Source: Flavobacteriales bacterium ALC-1
GTDB taxonomy: Bacteria; Bacteroidota; Bacteroidia; Flavobacteriales; Flavobacteriaceae
Direction: 5' to 3'
Length of the DNA: 64,000 nucleotides
Assembly: GCA_000171875.1 (NCBI GenBank)
Contig: ABHI01000004.1
Location: forward strand, 293,501 to 357,500
The position numbers and the translations under genes were made by a program. This document shows positions 19,060 through 28,718 of this stretch, piece by piece. The notes beneath the pieces were generated by a model that saw only the letters and a program-made list of their open reading frames with translations, searched no databases and was not told where the DNA came from. Each line of letters begins with the position of its first letter. Within the stretch, counting starts at the first letter, position 1.

Positions 19060-22000
19060 ATGAAACAATTTATTGTTACACTAGCATTCTGCTATTCCCT
19101 ATTTAGCTTTTCTCAAGGCACACAATTATTAAGACAACCCACATTACACGGAGACAATGTTGTATTTGTCTATGCTAACGATTTATGGAAAGCATCCGTA
19201 AATGGTGGTACTGCGATTAGACTTACTAGTGACGATGGTTACGAATCGAGTCCTCACTTCTCTAATGATGGAAAAATGATAGCATTCACCGCACAATACG
19301 ATGGTAATGTAGATGTCTTTGTTATGCCATCAGAAGGTGGAGAACCAAAACGACTCACCTATCATCCAGGAGGAGATTTTGTGCAAGGTTGGACACCAGA
19401 CGGAAACGTATTATTCCGTTCTGGACGTGAAGCACAACCGACCATGACCAATAAGTTTTTTACCGTATCTACTAAAGGAGGCTTACCTAAAGCTTTAGAT
19501 ATTCCAAGAGCTGCTTATGGAGAACTCTCTTCAGACGGAAAGCATATCGCCTATACACCAATTACAGGTTGGGATGCTGAGTGGAGGAACTACAGAGGTG
19601 GACAAGCGATGCCTATTTGGGTGGTTGATATGAAAACGAAAGACTTAGTAAGAACATCACAACCTACAGGGGAACGTCATTTAGATCCTGTGTGGTTAGA
19701 TGGTAATGTATATTTTATGTCTGAGCGCGATTATACCATGAATATATGGTCATTCAACCCAAGTACTAAAGAAGAAAAACAGATTACATTTCATAAGAAG
19801 TTTGATGTTAAAAGTCTTGATGCTAGTAAGAACAAAATTGTTTACGAGCAAGGGGGCTACCTTCATGTATACAGTCCAAGTTCTGGAAATACTAAACAAT
19901 TGAACATCGACGTTAAAGCCGATCTAAATTTCTATAGAGCAAAATGGGATAATGTCTCAGCATTTCAATTGTCCAATCCTAATCTATCTCCAAAAGGTAA
20001 GCGTGCTATTTTTGAACATAGAGGAGAAATATTTACAGTGCCAAAAGAAAATGGGACTTGGAAAAACATTACCAACTCACCAGGTGTGGCAGACCGAAGT
20101 CCTATATGGTCTCCAAAAGGTGATAAAATTGCTTGGTTCTCCGATAAAGGTGGTGAATACCAACTCATGTTAGCAGATCAAGATGGTCAAAATGCTGAAG
20201 CTATTAAATTACCAAACCCTACTTTTTACTTCCAACCAGATTGGTCACCAGATGGTAAATACATTGCTTATTCAGATACACATTATAATGTCTGGATTCT
20301 TAATTTAGAAACTAAAAAGACGCGTAAGGTCGCAACAGATCGTTATGCCCATCCTAATCGTACTATGAATCCGGTGTGGTCGCCAGACAGTAAATGGATT
20401 GCGTTTCCAAAACAACAAGACAGTCATTTTAAATCCATCTTTGCATATAATGTTGACTCAAAGAAAACGATTCAACTTACAGACCCAATAGCAGATGCTA
20501 TTACTCCAGTTTGGGATGCTTCAGGAAAGTATTTATACACTTTAGCTAGCACTAATTATGGTTTACAATCGGGTTGGTTAGACATGAGTAATTATGATCC
20601 TGCTGCAAACTTAACACGAAGTTTGTATGCCGTGGTTTTAAGCTCAAAAGATGAAGCTCCTAATCTTCCAAAAACAGACATGGAAGTCGTAAAGAAGGAT
20701 GAAGGTGAAGGCAAAACTGATGGTAAGAAGAGTGAGAAGAAAGATGATAAAAAAGCTAAAGACGGTGTTATTGTAACTATAGATGAAAATGGCATTTTCG
20801 ATCGCGCTGTTGCACTTAACCTACCAGCAAGAAATTATATAGCCTTATTAAAAGGCCCTAAAAACAAAGTGTTTGTTGCTGAAGCTATTCCTAATGCTAA
20901 TGGATTAAAAGTACACTCTTATGATGTTGAAAAAGAAAAAGCAACGGATTATGCAAATGGTGTAAACCAAATGGTCGCTTCAGAAGACAGAAAATCAGTT
21001 TTATTATTTCAAAATAGAAGTTGGGTTTTAGCAAGTGCTGCTGCACCCCCAAAACCAGGGAAAAACAATTTAAAAACCAATATTAAGGTTAAGCTCGACC
21101 CAAAAGCAGAAGCGCATCAAATCTTCAAAGAAGGCTGGCGCTATATGAGAGACTTCTTATATGTGGATAATGTGCATGGAGCTCCTTGGAATGCTATTTA
21201 CAAATGGTATGCTCCATGGATTGATCATGTGCGTCATAGAACAGATTTGAATTATGTTGTTGATATTATGAGTGGAGAAGTTGCTGTAGGACACTCTTAT
21301 GTCTCTGGTGGTGATTTCCCTAATGTAGATCGTGTTCCAGTTGGTTTATTGGGCTGCGATATTGAATTAGTAAATGGCAATTTTAGAATTTCAAAAATCT
21401 ATAATGGAGAACGTTGGAATCCTAATTTAAAAGCACCATTGGCGCAACCAGGAATTAAGGTTAATGAAGGTGATTATTTATTAGCAATCAATGGAACTAA
21501 ACTGTCTTCTGGCATTAATCCTTATAGTTTATTAGAGCAAACCTCTGGACGCGAAATTAACATTACAGTCAACTCAAAACCATCGCTGACAGATGCCAGA
21601 ACCGTTTTAGTAAAACCTGTTGGTAGTGAACGAGGTCTTAGGACTATTGATTGGGTTGAAGGCAATCGCAGAAAAGTGGATGAGTTATCTAATGGAAAAC
21701 TAGCCTATGTTTATGTCCCAAACACAGGCGGTGGTGGTTTTACCTCATTTAACCGTTACTATTTCTCGCAACAAGACAAAAAAGGAGCAGTCATAGACGA
21801 ACGTAATAATGGTGGCGGTTCTGCTGCGGACTATATGATAGATATTATGGGTCGTGAATTATTCGGTTATTTTAATAGTAAAGCTGGTGATAATAGACCA
21901 TGGACAACTCCAATTGCTGGAATTTGGGGGCCAAAAGTGATGCTGATTAACGAGCGTGCAGGATCTGGTGGTGATTTACTCCCTTACATGTTTAAAATGA

Positions 22001-22332
22001 AAAATATGGGTCCATTAATCGGCACTAAAACTTGGGGAGGCTTAGTAGGTACTTGGGATACACCTCGCTTTATTGATGGTGGTCGTATGGTAGCACCACG
22101 TGGAGGTTTTTATGATGTTAATGGAGAATGGGCTGTTGAAGGTGAGGGTATTGCACCAGATATTGAAGTCATACAAGAACCAAAATTAACGTCTAAAGGT
22201 ATTGACCCTCAACTCGAACGTGCCGTACAAGAAGCACTAAGACTATTAAAAGGCAATGAGTTTAAATTAAAACCTGAGCCAAAAGCACCAGTGCGTTGGA
22301 AACGTCCAGCGGGTTATAAGTCGGATAATTAA
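19060..22332 (+). CDS. Tricorn-like S41 family protease, exported
   Basis: 1090 residues with a signal peptide (1-18). Two groups of TolB/WD-like propeller repeats (DGKxIAF/SPDGKYIAY patterns, about 25-500) are followed by a Lys/Glu-rich linker (about 545-570), a tricorn C1-like helical part, a PDZ-like domain (about 745-850) and the S41 core with S969 in ERAGSGGDL. It should degrade peptides in the periplasm. A palindromic dispersed repeat follows the stop. Confidence 0.93.
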   Translation: MKQFIVTLAFCYSLFSFSQGTQLLRQPTLHGDNVVFVYANDLWKASVNGGTAIRLTSDDGYESSPHFSNDGKMIAFTAQYDGNVDVFVMPSEGGEPKRLTYHPGGDFVQGWTPDGNVLFRSGREAQPTMTNKFFTVSTKGGLPKALDIPRAAYGELSSDGKHIAYTPITGWDAEWRNYRGGQAMPIWVVDMKTKDLVRTSQPTGERHLDPVWLDGNVYFMSERDYTMNIWSFNPSTKEEKQITFHKKFDVKSLDASKNKIVYEQGGYLHVYSPSSGNTKQLNIDVKADLNFYRAKWDNVSAFQLSNPNLSPKGKRAIFEHRGEIFTVPKENGTWKNITNSPGVADRSPIWSPKGDKIAWFSDKGGEYQLMLADQDGQNAEAIKLPNPTFYFQPDWSPDGKYIAYSDTHYNVWILNLETKKTRKVATDRYAHPNRTMNPVWSPDSKWIAFPKQQDSHFKSIFAYNVDSKKTIQLTDPIADAITPVWDASGKYLYTLASTNYGLQSGWLDMSNYDPAANLTRSLYAVVLSSKDEAPNLPKTDMEVVKKDEGEGKTDGKKSEKKDDKKAKDGVIVTIDENGIFDRAVALNLPARNYIALLKGPKNKVFVAEAIPNANGLKVHSYDVEKEKATDYANGVNQMVASEDRKSVLLFQNRSWVLASAAAPPKPGKNNLKTNIKVKLDPKAEAHQIFKEGWRYMRDFLYVDNVHGAPWNAIYKWYAPWIDHVRHRTDLNYVVDIMSGEVAVGHSYVSGGDFPNVDRVPVGLLGCDIELVNGNFRISKIYNGERWNPNLKAPLAQPGIKVNEGDYLLAINGTKLSSGINPYSLLEQTSGREINITVNSKPSLTDARTVLVKPVGSERGLRTIDWVEGNRRKVDELSNGKLAYVYVPNTGGGGFTSFNRYYFSQQDKKGAVIDERNNGGGSAADYMIDIMGRELFGYFNSKAGDNRPWTTPIAGIWGPKVMLINERAGSGGDLLPYMFKMKNMGPLIGTKTWGGLVGTWDTPRFIDGGRMVAPRGGFYDVNGEWAVEGEGIAPDIEVIQEPKLTSKGIDPQLERAVQEALRLLKGNEFKLKPEPKAPVRWKRPAGYKSDN

Positions 22333-22364
22333 TTTCAATTGTAACTATAAATAAAAAATTGAAC

Positions 22365-22445
22365 TGTCATTCAGAGCGAAGCGAAGAATCTAACAAAGTC
22401 AAAATCTTATAGGTTTTGAGATTCTTCGCTTCGCTCTGAATGACA
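22365..22445. repeat. Palindromic dispersed element with 27-base perfect arms
   Basis: Arms 22365-22391 and 22419-22445 are perfect reverse complements around a 27-base spacer; they start TGTCATTCAGAGCG and contain the tandem GCGAAGCGAAG. Elements of this kind are scattered in flavobacterial intergenic regions. There is no T-run, so it is not a standard terminator, though it could protect the S41 mRNA 3' end. Confidence 0.9.
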
Positions 22446-22457
22446 TAATATTTAATT

Positions 22458-23360
22458 ATGACAACATACGACGTCGTTATCCTAACAGACCAAAAACACG
22501 CCTACCCAAATATTGTAGATGACTACATAAAAAACGTCATCACAGAAGATGCCTTAGTCGCCAATGCCTTAGGGCAATTAGGGCTAAACGTAATTCGATT
22601 GGCTTGGAGCGACCCAGATTTTGATTGGTCCACAACCAAGTCCATACTATTTAGAACTACATGGGATTATTTTGATGACTTTGACAAATTTTTAGAGTGG
22701 TTAAATGCCGTATCTAAAGTGACGACGCTTATAAATTCTGAAGCTATTATTCGTTGGAATATTGATAAGCATTACTTACAAGACCTACAGAAAAATGGAG
22801 TACATATTGCAGAAACCTTGTTTATTGAAACTGGTACTACCAAAACTTTAAAAGAACTTCATACTGAAACAGGCTGGATAAACACCGTTTTAAAACCTTG
22901 TGTGTCTGGTGGTGCAAGACATACTTATAAACTCAACGCTGACAATCTGGATGTATATGAAGCTGTATTTAAAGATTTAATAAGCCATGAAGCTATGATG
23001 CTACAACCCTTTCAAAACAAGATTGTAACGGAAGGAGAAGTCTCTATGATGGTATTCAATGGCACTTATACCCATGCTGTTCTAAAAAAAGCAAAAGCTG
23101 GTGACTTTAGAGTTCAAGATGATTTTGGAGGCAGTGTCCATCATTATAAACCAATAGACAAAGAAATACAATTTGCTATAGACAGTGTAAAGGCTTGTGA
23201 TGAATTACCGCTCTACGCCAGAGTCGATATTTTTAATGATAATAATGGTAAGATTGCCTTGGCAGAATTAGAACTCTTTGAACCAGAATTGTGGTTTAGA
23301 AATTATCCTAAAGCTGCACATATTTTGGCAAAAGCTATAAAGGAAAAGATTAATGATTAA
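22458..23360 (+). CDS. ATP-grasp domain ligase
   Basis: 300 residues. The pattern fits the ATP-grasp fold: a pre-ATP-grasp domain with FRTTWDY, then TVLKPCVSGGARHTYKL (ATP-binding strand and glycine loop), MLQPFQNKIVTEGEVSM, and the metal-binding end ALAELELFEPELWF. It resembles RimK/glutathione-synthetase-like and DcsG-like enzymes that form amide bonds through acyl phosphates. Substrates are unknown. It stands alone between two different palindromic repeats. Confidence 0.75.
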   Translation: MTTYDVVILTDQKHAYPNIVDDYIKNVITEDALVANALGQLGLNVIRLAWSDPDFDWSTTKSILFRTTWDYFDDFDKFLEWLNAVSKVTTLINSEAIIRWNIDKHYLQDLQKNGVHIAETLFIETGTTKTLKELHTETGWINTVLKPCVSGGARHTYKLNADNLDVYEAVFKDLISHEAMMLQPFQNKIVTEGEVSMMVFNGTYTHAVLKKAKAGDFRVQDDFGGSVHHYKPIDKEIQFAIDSVKACDELPLYARVDIFNDNNGKIALAELELFEPELWFRNYPKAAHILAKAIKEKIND

Positions 23361-23460
23361 TGTCATTGCGAGCGAAGTATGAGCGTGGCAATCTGTATAA
23401 TGTGTTCGTAAAACTTAAAAAGATTGCCATGTCAATCGTTCCTCTTTCCTCGCAATGACA
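23361..23460. repeat. Second palindromic dispersed element, different family variant
   Basis: Outer arms TGTCATTGCGAG (23361-23372) and CTCGCAATGACA (23449-23460), inner arms TGGCAATCT (23386-23394) and AGATTGCCA (23421-23429). The arms share only the TGTCATT...GAGCGAAG core with the element at 22365. An ATG at 23424, in frame with the next gene, falls inside it. Confidence 0.85.
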
Positions 23461-23473
23461 GTTCAAATTGTAT

Positions 23474-23481
23474 TATTTTTG
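23474..23481 (+). promoter_or_regulatory. -7 promoter box of the membrane-anchored protein gene
   Basis: TATTTTTG matches TAnnTTTG; transcription would begin a few bases later, ahead of the TTG at 23505 and after the in-frame ATG at 23424. Confidence 0.5.
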
Positions 23482-23504
23482 TAAAACAAACAACGTATCT
23501 ACCA

Positions 23505-24236
23505 TTGGCAAAAAAATCAAAAACAAAACGCATCCTAAAAATCATAGGTGGTATCATCATCTTCTTCACCTTACCTTCTCTCCTATTCTTTGGTTTTATG
23601 TATCTTAAATATAATGAAGACTTACCAACAGGTCAACAAGGCGCAAAAGCCGACCAATTGGCCACAAAAATGCTACAATCCCTTGGTGAAGACGCCTACA
23701 TTAATACGGATTATTTAGAATGGACTTTTAAAAATAGTCATCATTACAAATGGTATAAAACCGATAAAACGTGCGAAGTCTCTTGGAGTGATTTCACTGT
23801 GATTTTAGATTTTAAAAATAATACCAATTCTAAAGTATTTGTAGCCAAACAAGACTACAATGGCATAGAAAAACAAGATTATATAGATAAAGCGACCAAC
23901 TACTTTAACAACGATTCATTTTGGCTAGTCGCACCCTATAAGGTCTTTGATCCAGGAGTAGAACGTCGTTTAGTAAAAACAGAAGCTGGTAAAAATGCGT
24001 TGTTAGTGACTTATACTTCTGGTGGTACAACACCTGGAGATTCATATTTATGGCATTTTGATGATAATGGAAAGCCAAAAAGTTACCAAATGTGGACACA
24101 AATTTTACCCATTGATGGTTTGGAAGCGACTTGGGAAGATTGGACCACTACAGAAAGTGGTGCGCAACTACCAACCTTTCATAAGTTGCTGTTTTTAGGT
24201 TTAGAGATGGGAGAGGTTAAGGGTTTGAGTTTATAA
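23505..24236 (+). CDS. Single-pass membrane-anchored protein of unknown function
   Basis: About 243 residues from a TTG start. A Lys/Arg-rich start is followed by one membrane helix (IIGGIIIFFTLPSLLFFGFM) and an outside domain with no catalytic motif I recognise. A longer frame exists from the ATG at 23424, but its first 27 codons lie mostly in the repeat element and upstream of the -7 box, so TTG at 23505 is the better start. The domain ends with WEDWTTTESGAQLPTFHKL, of a kind seen in conserved flavobacterial proteins. Confidence 0.7.
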   Translation: MAKKSKTKRILKIIGGIIIFFTLPSLLFFGFMYLKYNEDLPTGQQGAKADQLATKMLQSLGEDAYINTDYLEWTFKNSHHYKWYKTDKTCEVSWSDFTVILDFKNNTNSKVFVAKQDYNGIEKQDYIDKATNYFNNDSFWLVAPYKVFDPGVERRLVKTEAGKNALLVTYTSGGTTPGDSYLWHFDDNGKPKSYQMWTQILPIDGLEATWEDWTTTESGAQLPTFHKLLFLGLEMGEVKGLSL

Positions 24237-24238
24237 TC

Positions 24239-24763
24239 TTATTTAGAACGCTGCCCAACAAACTGCTGTGACTTTAGCTTAAACAGCACATTAAAACTCG
24301 TTAAACTACCATAGCTTCTTGTAATATACTGCTGCAAATCGATCTTCTCTTGCTCATCCAAGTTACTTGAATTAATCTTTTGCTCCATTACTCTTAAGCG
24401 ATCACGAACCATTGTAATCTTATGAAAGAACTTATCAATCGGTAATTCACTTGCTTTTAGGTTCTCATCACCTGGTACCATAATGAGTTTACCACCTTTC
24501 CATTTATCTGCAATAGAAACAACTTCAGACGCATCAGACCATTTTTTTAAAATGTCTCTTAAACTCTTTTCTACGTCGTAAAAACTTACCGTATCTACAT
24601 CATCTTCTGCAGCTTCAATGACCTCAAAGTCTGAGTCTAATTCTATAGTTTCTAAACCACTGTCTATAAAGGTGACCCAATAGTGTTTTGAAGTAACGTT
24701 GGTTATTACTCCTTTTCCGTGTTCTGGGTGGTTGATTCTTGAGCTTATGCCTAGTAATTTCAT
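24239..24763 (-). CDS. Conserved protein with N-terminal SH3/tudor-like segment, function unknown
   Basis: 174 residues. The first 50 (INHPEHGKGVITNV...WVTFIDSGLETIEL) look like the small beta-barrel found at the C-terminus of UvrD/PcrA helicases and in CarD-like proteins, which often binds RNA polymerase or nucleic acid. The rest is charged and helical, with a likely coiled coil near 115-150. No catalytic motif is seen. It starts 9 bases after the stop of the transglutaminase-domain gene and is probably cotranscribed with it. Confidence 0.65.
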   Translation of the reverse strand: MKLLGISSRINHPEHGKGVITNVTSKHYWVTFIDSGLETIELDSDFEVIEAAEDDVDTVSFYDVEKSLRDILKKWSDASEVVSIADKWKGGKLIMVPGDENLKASELPIDKFFHKITMVRDRLRVMEQKINSSNLDEQEKIDLQQYITRSYGSLTSFNVLFKLKSQQFVGQRSK

Positions 24764-24772
24764 GCTTTAATA

Positions 24773-27700
24773 TTAAACCTTTTGATATTTTATTATTGTG
24801 TCTTTAGTATCCAACACTTTTTTTACATATACTTTAAACTCCAAATAATCTTCTTGACTAATATTTTCTGAGTTAACTTTAGAATCAATAGTTACTTCTA
24901 AAACATTTTGTTTTGTCAAATTGTAATCAATTGAAAATTCATGGTTTTTATATTTAAAAGTTTCTTGTTTTGGGATTTCAACAAATTTATATGCTTCAGT
25001 TAACTTCAACTCTATTTTTTCTTTATAAAAGTCTGCATTCTCATACTGTTTATAATCAATTGAATAATTCCTAGTCTTTAATTCTATAATATTTTCGTTG
25101 TATGGATTTAGAAATTTGGGTGCTTTAAAAGTATAGTAATCTCCTATTTGGTTAATTTCTATATCTATATTTAAAATTGTACGATAACTAATAACCCCTT
25201 CATCTCTATTATAGTTCATGCCCATAACCTTATCTAACTCTATAGTTTCTGATGTTCTATCAGAAATATCTTTAAATAGAGTTTCTTTTAGTAAATCATC
25301 CTTTTCTTCTTTATTAATTTTTATATAATATGATGCTAAATGGCTATTAGTCTTAGTCGTTAAGTCTAATGTCGTAATTGAATCTTTAATAAACATTTTA
25401 TACTCACTTGAAAAAAGTGCTTTATCCCTGTTATTAGATACTAAATGATATAAATCACTAGTCTTTTTTTGGGAAGTTTTAAATGGAATATCTAAAGCCG
25501 TAGCATCTCTTAAAGACATTGGTAAGGCCTTATAAGGCAGGTTTTGGTCTGTTAACTCTAAATAAAAATATTTGTCATCAATTTTAACCTTGGCTATACA
25601 ATGATTAAAATCTGTACTTGGTCTTACGAGATTATTTTTTCCATAATCTGAAGTTAATATTAAAACCAAATTAGATTCTAAATCTGCCATTTGAGCAAAT
25701 ACCAAAAATAAAGATGATAAATCCTTACAATCCCCTAATTTAGATTTAATAGTCTTAGAAGGTTTTTGAGGCACATATCCACTCTGTCTAAAGTTGACAT
25801 GACTGTAATTAAAGTTATCCATAATATAATAATAAATAATCTTTGCTCTCTCATCCTCACTTAGTTGTTTATGACCTTTTGGAAATAATTTTTTAAACTC
25901 ACTTTTAACTGTATTATCTTGTCTTAGTTGATTTCTAACCAAGTCAGAATACCAATTAGCAATTTCATTCCAAGACTCTATTGTGCTTATATGTAGTCTA
26001 GGTACATTATCCGAAAAGGGTGGCATATAATCTTCCCCAATAGGAATTCCGTCTAAGTTTTCTTCAACCCATTCGTGAACATAATAATCCCCGACTTTCT
26101 TCACATTATAATTAGCATCACCTCCAGATATTAGCGTTGGTATATTTTTATTCTTGTTAAAAAAACGATATGCATGATTAACCGAAGGGTGATATCCTTT
26201 AAAATTATGCCTTAAAATATGATCCTTATAAAATCTCCCTGAGCTGCTATAACTTGCCGAATAATTTATAAGAATAATATCATTAATCTCTAATTGATCA
26301 AAAACCAATACTGAGCCATTTTTATCAGCCGGAATAATACTACCATCAGGTTTAATAGCTTCAGACTTATGAATAATATAATCGCCGCCAAGACCTAAGT
26401 TATATTCCTTAAAAATGCTAATACCATTTTGTGATGTTAACTCATAAATAAAAGTAGATTTATATTCTCCTCCTCCATTTTCGTAACCCAAGATATTGGT
26501 TTGACTTAAAATAGTATTTAGACCATAATTATTTGATTCAATAGCATTCCTATATGTATCTGCGTAGGTATAAAAATTATCAATCTCATAGGCATTTAAT
26601 GGATTTACCCAATTTGACAAATCATTAATTTTATTCCGTAATTCTTTATTTGATGGATTTTTAACTAGTGATTTTTTATAAAGCTCTATAGCTTCAGCTT
26701 TTTTATTCAATTGTAAATAAGCATCGGCTTTGTATTTTAAAAACAAGTGCGAATTAGGAAAGTTCTCAATAGCCTTTTCTATATAAGGCAATGACTTCTC
26801 AAATTGCATTTTTTCGTGTAAGATTCCAATAATTTTATAATGGTAATTATTATCCTGATCTAAATGTTCTAATTGTTCAGTATATACCTTTAATGCATCT
26901 TCTGTTCTATTTTGCTTTGAATAGTAATGCGATAAATATGTTTGTACCTCCCAATTAAAAAACTTTTTATTAAATGCTTCTAATGCTGTTATAGTAGCAT
27001 CATCATCATTAAATACTTCAGAAAAAAATTCTGCAAATGTAGCATGAATAGTAGATGGTAACGATTCATTAGTAATTAAAGCATCTAGCTCTTTTCTCAA
27101 ATTTGTAAAATCGTTTTCTCGCAGATGTATTAATAATTGAGATAAATTTGTCATATAAGACACGTCAACAGCATTACCTAATTTTTGAAGCTTAGACTTA
27201 TATTCTTGCATATCTAACTTCATTAACTCTTCAAAATCATCATATGCATATAATAAAGATGCAAAGTAATCAGGATCTCTTCTAATTAGATTTTCTTTTA
27301 TTTTAGAAACTGAAGAAACATCACCAATTTTGTCATAATAAGCTATCATTTGAGTTTTTAAAAAACTACTACGTGTTGCTTTATTATACCAAGGTTCTAT
27401 AACAGTATGAGCCTCTTCAATTTTACCATTTCTAAGGTAGGTCTTAAAAAGGCATAACCTATTAATATATTCATTGCCTATAGCATTGTCCAATCTATTT
27501 TTAAAATAAGCCTCAGCAAAATGAACGTCCTCTTTTAATAAATTTTCGGTATTTACACTTTTCTTGTAATTACGTTTTTTTAAAGTCGCTTTTACACCTT
27601 TAAGAGGTTGACCTTGTAAATTCTCTAATCGCATTATAAAATAAGGGGTTTCAGAATTTAATGCTATTTTAATCAATATTCTATTTATCCCTTTCTTAAG

Positions 27701-28531
27701 GTTTACTTTATAGCTATAAGCATCTAATTCAGTAATGTATTTTTCATTTTTTTCAATAATTAAAGCATCATTCAACCAAACCTTAACTAAACCAGATTTT
27801 CCAAGTTTTAAAACGACTGTTTGATCCTTATCTGATTCAATAAAAGTCTGTGCATAGTTTACACCATAACCAAACTCATCATGGTTACTAAAAAAGTTAT
27901 AAAGCTCAAATGTATGTTTATTATGGTACCATTGTGTCATGCCATTACTCTGCGCATCGAATAAAACCCCTAAATCAGGCTCTTTTTCAGGAGGATATGG
28001 TATATCTATACCACTCATATTTAAATTCTCAAAAACACCACAATACTCCCAATCACTTATTGTATTTATCGTATTTAACTTTTCGTAAAAGCCATCCCAA
28101 TCTTTATTGTATCTATTTACAATAGCATTTAAATAAATTATAGCACTTTTTAATGTACTATTACTAATAGTTGAAAAATCTATATTTTCAAATATTTGCA
28201 CATGATCTATATTAAAGCCATTTTCAAAATAATCATTAAAAAAATAAGGCTCTGTCCATAAAGCGAATAAGTAGTTTTCAAATTCTTTAAATTTTGACAT
28301 GGACTTAATAAAATCTATATCAAAACTTAGTTGACCATTTTCTGATTCTATAATCTTTTTTAATAATACGGCTTCAATATCATTTTTGTTTGTGTTTTTT
28401 TTACTCATTATAGCTTGTGCATCATCACGATTATTATCTAATAAAGCATTCCATGCTTTATCCAAATCTTGAGCATTTATAACAAAAACTGAAAAACAAA
28501 GAGCGAATAGAAATAGTATTTTTTTTACCAT
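24773..28531 (-). CDS. Large exported DUF3857 / transglutaminase-like protein with TPR repeats
   Basis: 1252 residues with a signal peptide (1-20). Order: an N-terminal region with a beta-sandwich-like segment (about 190-310), TPR-like repeats (about 520-650), DUF3857 (about 690-860), a transglutaminase-like core whose Cys lies in SKLGDCKDLSSLF, with a His in FNHCIAKVKI, and a C-terminal DUF2569/DUF3858-like beta region. Such proteins are common in Bacteroidota envelopes; their substrates are unknown. Confidence 0.85.
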   Translation of the reverse strand: MVKKILFLFALCFSVFVINAQDLDKAWNALLDNNRDDAQAIMSKKNTNKNDIEAVLLKKIIESENGQLSFDIDFIKSMSKFKEFENYLFALWTEPYFFNDYFENGFNIDHVQIFENIDFSTISNSTLKSAIIYLNAIVNRYNKDWDGFYEKLNTINTISDWEYCGVFENLNMSGIDIPYPPEKEPDLGVLFDAQSNGMTQWYHNKHTFELYNFFSNHDEFGYGVNYAQTFIESDKDQTVVLKLGKSGLVKVWLNDALIIEKNEKYITELDAYSYKVNLKKGINRILIKIALNSETPYFIMRLENLQGQPLKGVKATLKKRNYKKSVNTENLLKEDVHFAEAYFKNRLDNAIGNEYINRLCLFKTYLRNGKIEEAHTVIEPWYNKATRSSFLKTQMIAYYDKIGDVSSVSKIKENLIRRDPDYFASLLYAYDDFEELMKLDMQEYKSKLQKLGNAVDVSYMTNLSQLLIHLRENDFTNLRKELDALITNESLPSTIHATFAEFFSEVFNDDDATITALEAFNKKFFNWEVQTYLSHYYSKQNRTEDALKVYTEQLEHLDQDNNYHYKIIGILHEKMQFEKSLPYIEKAIENFPNSHLFLKYKADAYLQLNKKAEAIELYKKSLVKNPSNKELRNKINDLSNWVNPLNAYEIDNFYTYADTYRNAIESNNYGLNTILSQTNILGYENGGGEYKSTFIYELTSQNGISIFKEYNLGLGGDYIIHKSEAIKPDGSIIPADKNGSVLVFDQLEINDIILINYSASYSSSGRFYKDHILRHNFKGYHPSVNHAYRFFNKNKNIPTLISGGDANYNVKKVGDYYVHEWVEENLDGIPIGEDYMPPFSDNVPRLHISTIESWNEIANWYSDLVRNQLRQDNTVKSEFKKLFPKGHKQLSEDERAKIIYYYIMDNFNYSHVNFRQSGYVPQKPSKTIKSKLGDCKDLSSLFLVFAQMADLESNLVLILTSDYGKNNLVRPSTDFNHCIAKVKIDDKYFYLELTDQNLPYKALPMSLRDATALDIPFKTSQKKTSDLYHLVSNNRDKALFSSEYKMFIKDSITTLDLTTKTNSHLASYYIKINKEEKDDLLKETLFKDISDRTSETIELDKVMGMNYNRDEGVISYRTILNIDIEINQIGDYYTFKAPKFLNPYNENIIELKTRNYSIDYKQYENADFYKEKIELKLTEAYKFVEIPKQETFKYKNHEFSIDYNLTKQNVLEVTIDSKVNSENISQEDYLEFKVYVKKVLDTKDTIIKYQKV

Positions 28532-28645
28532 AATTTAGCTTATATGAAATTATTTAAGTTGCTATTCAAATAAACTGAAAAAAAGCTAAAAGAAAAAATA
28601 GATAGCCTATAAATAGCAATGAATAAATAAAAATATTAGTTATTA

Positions 28646-28653
28646 TAATTTTG
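28646..28653 (+). promoter_or_regulatory. -7 promoter box of the alpha/beta hydrolase gene
   Basis: TAATTTTG matches TAnnTTTG, 66 bases before the ATG at 28719. Confidence 0.4.
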
Positions 28654-28718
28654 TTAATTCTCAATTGTAACCATCTTTTTTTAAGTAATTTGAAAGTACT
28701 AAACAATCAATCATAATC

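Noticed and set aside
22365-22445. Rho-independent terminator of the S41 peptidase gene
   Set aside because: The stem is long and perfect, but the loop is 27 bases and no T-run follows; the same core recurs in another element, which fits a dispersed repeat better.
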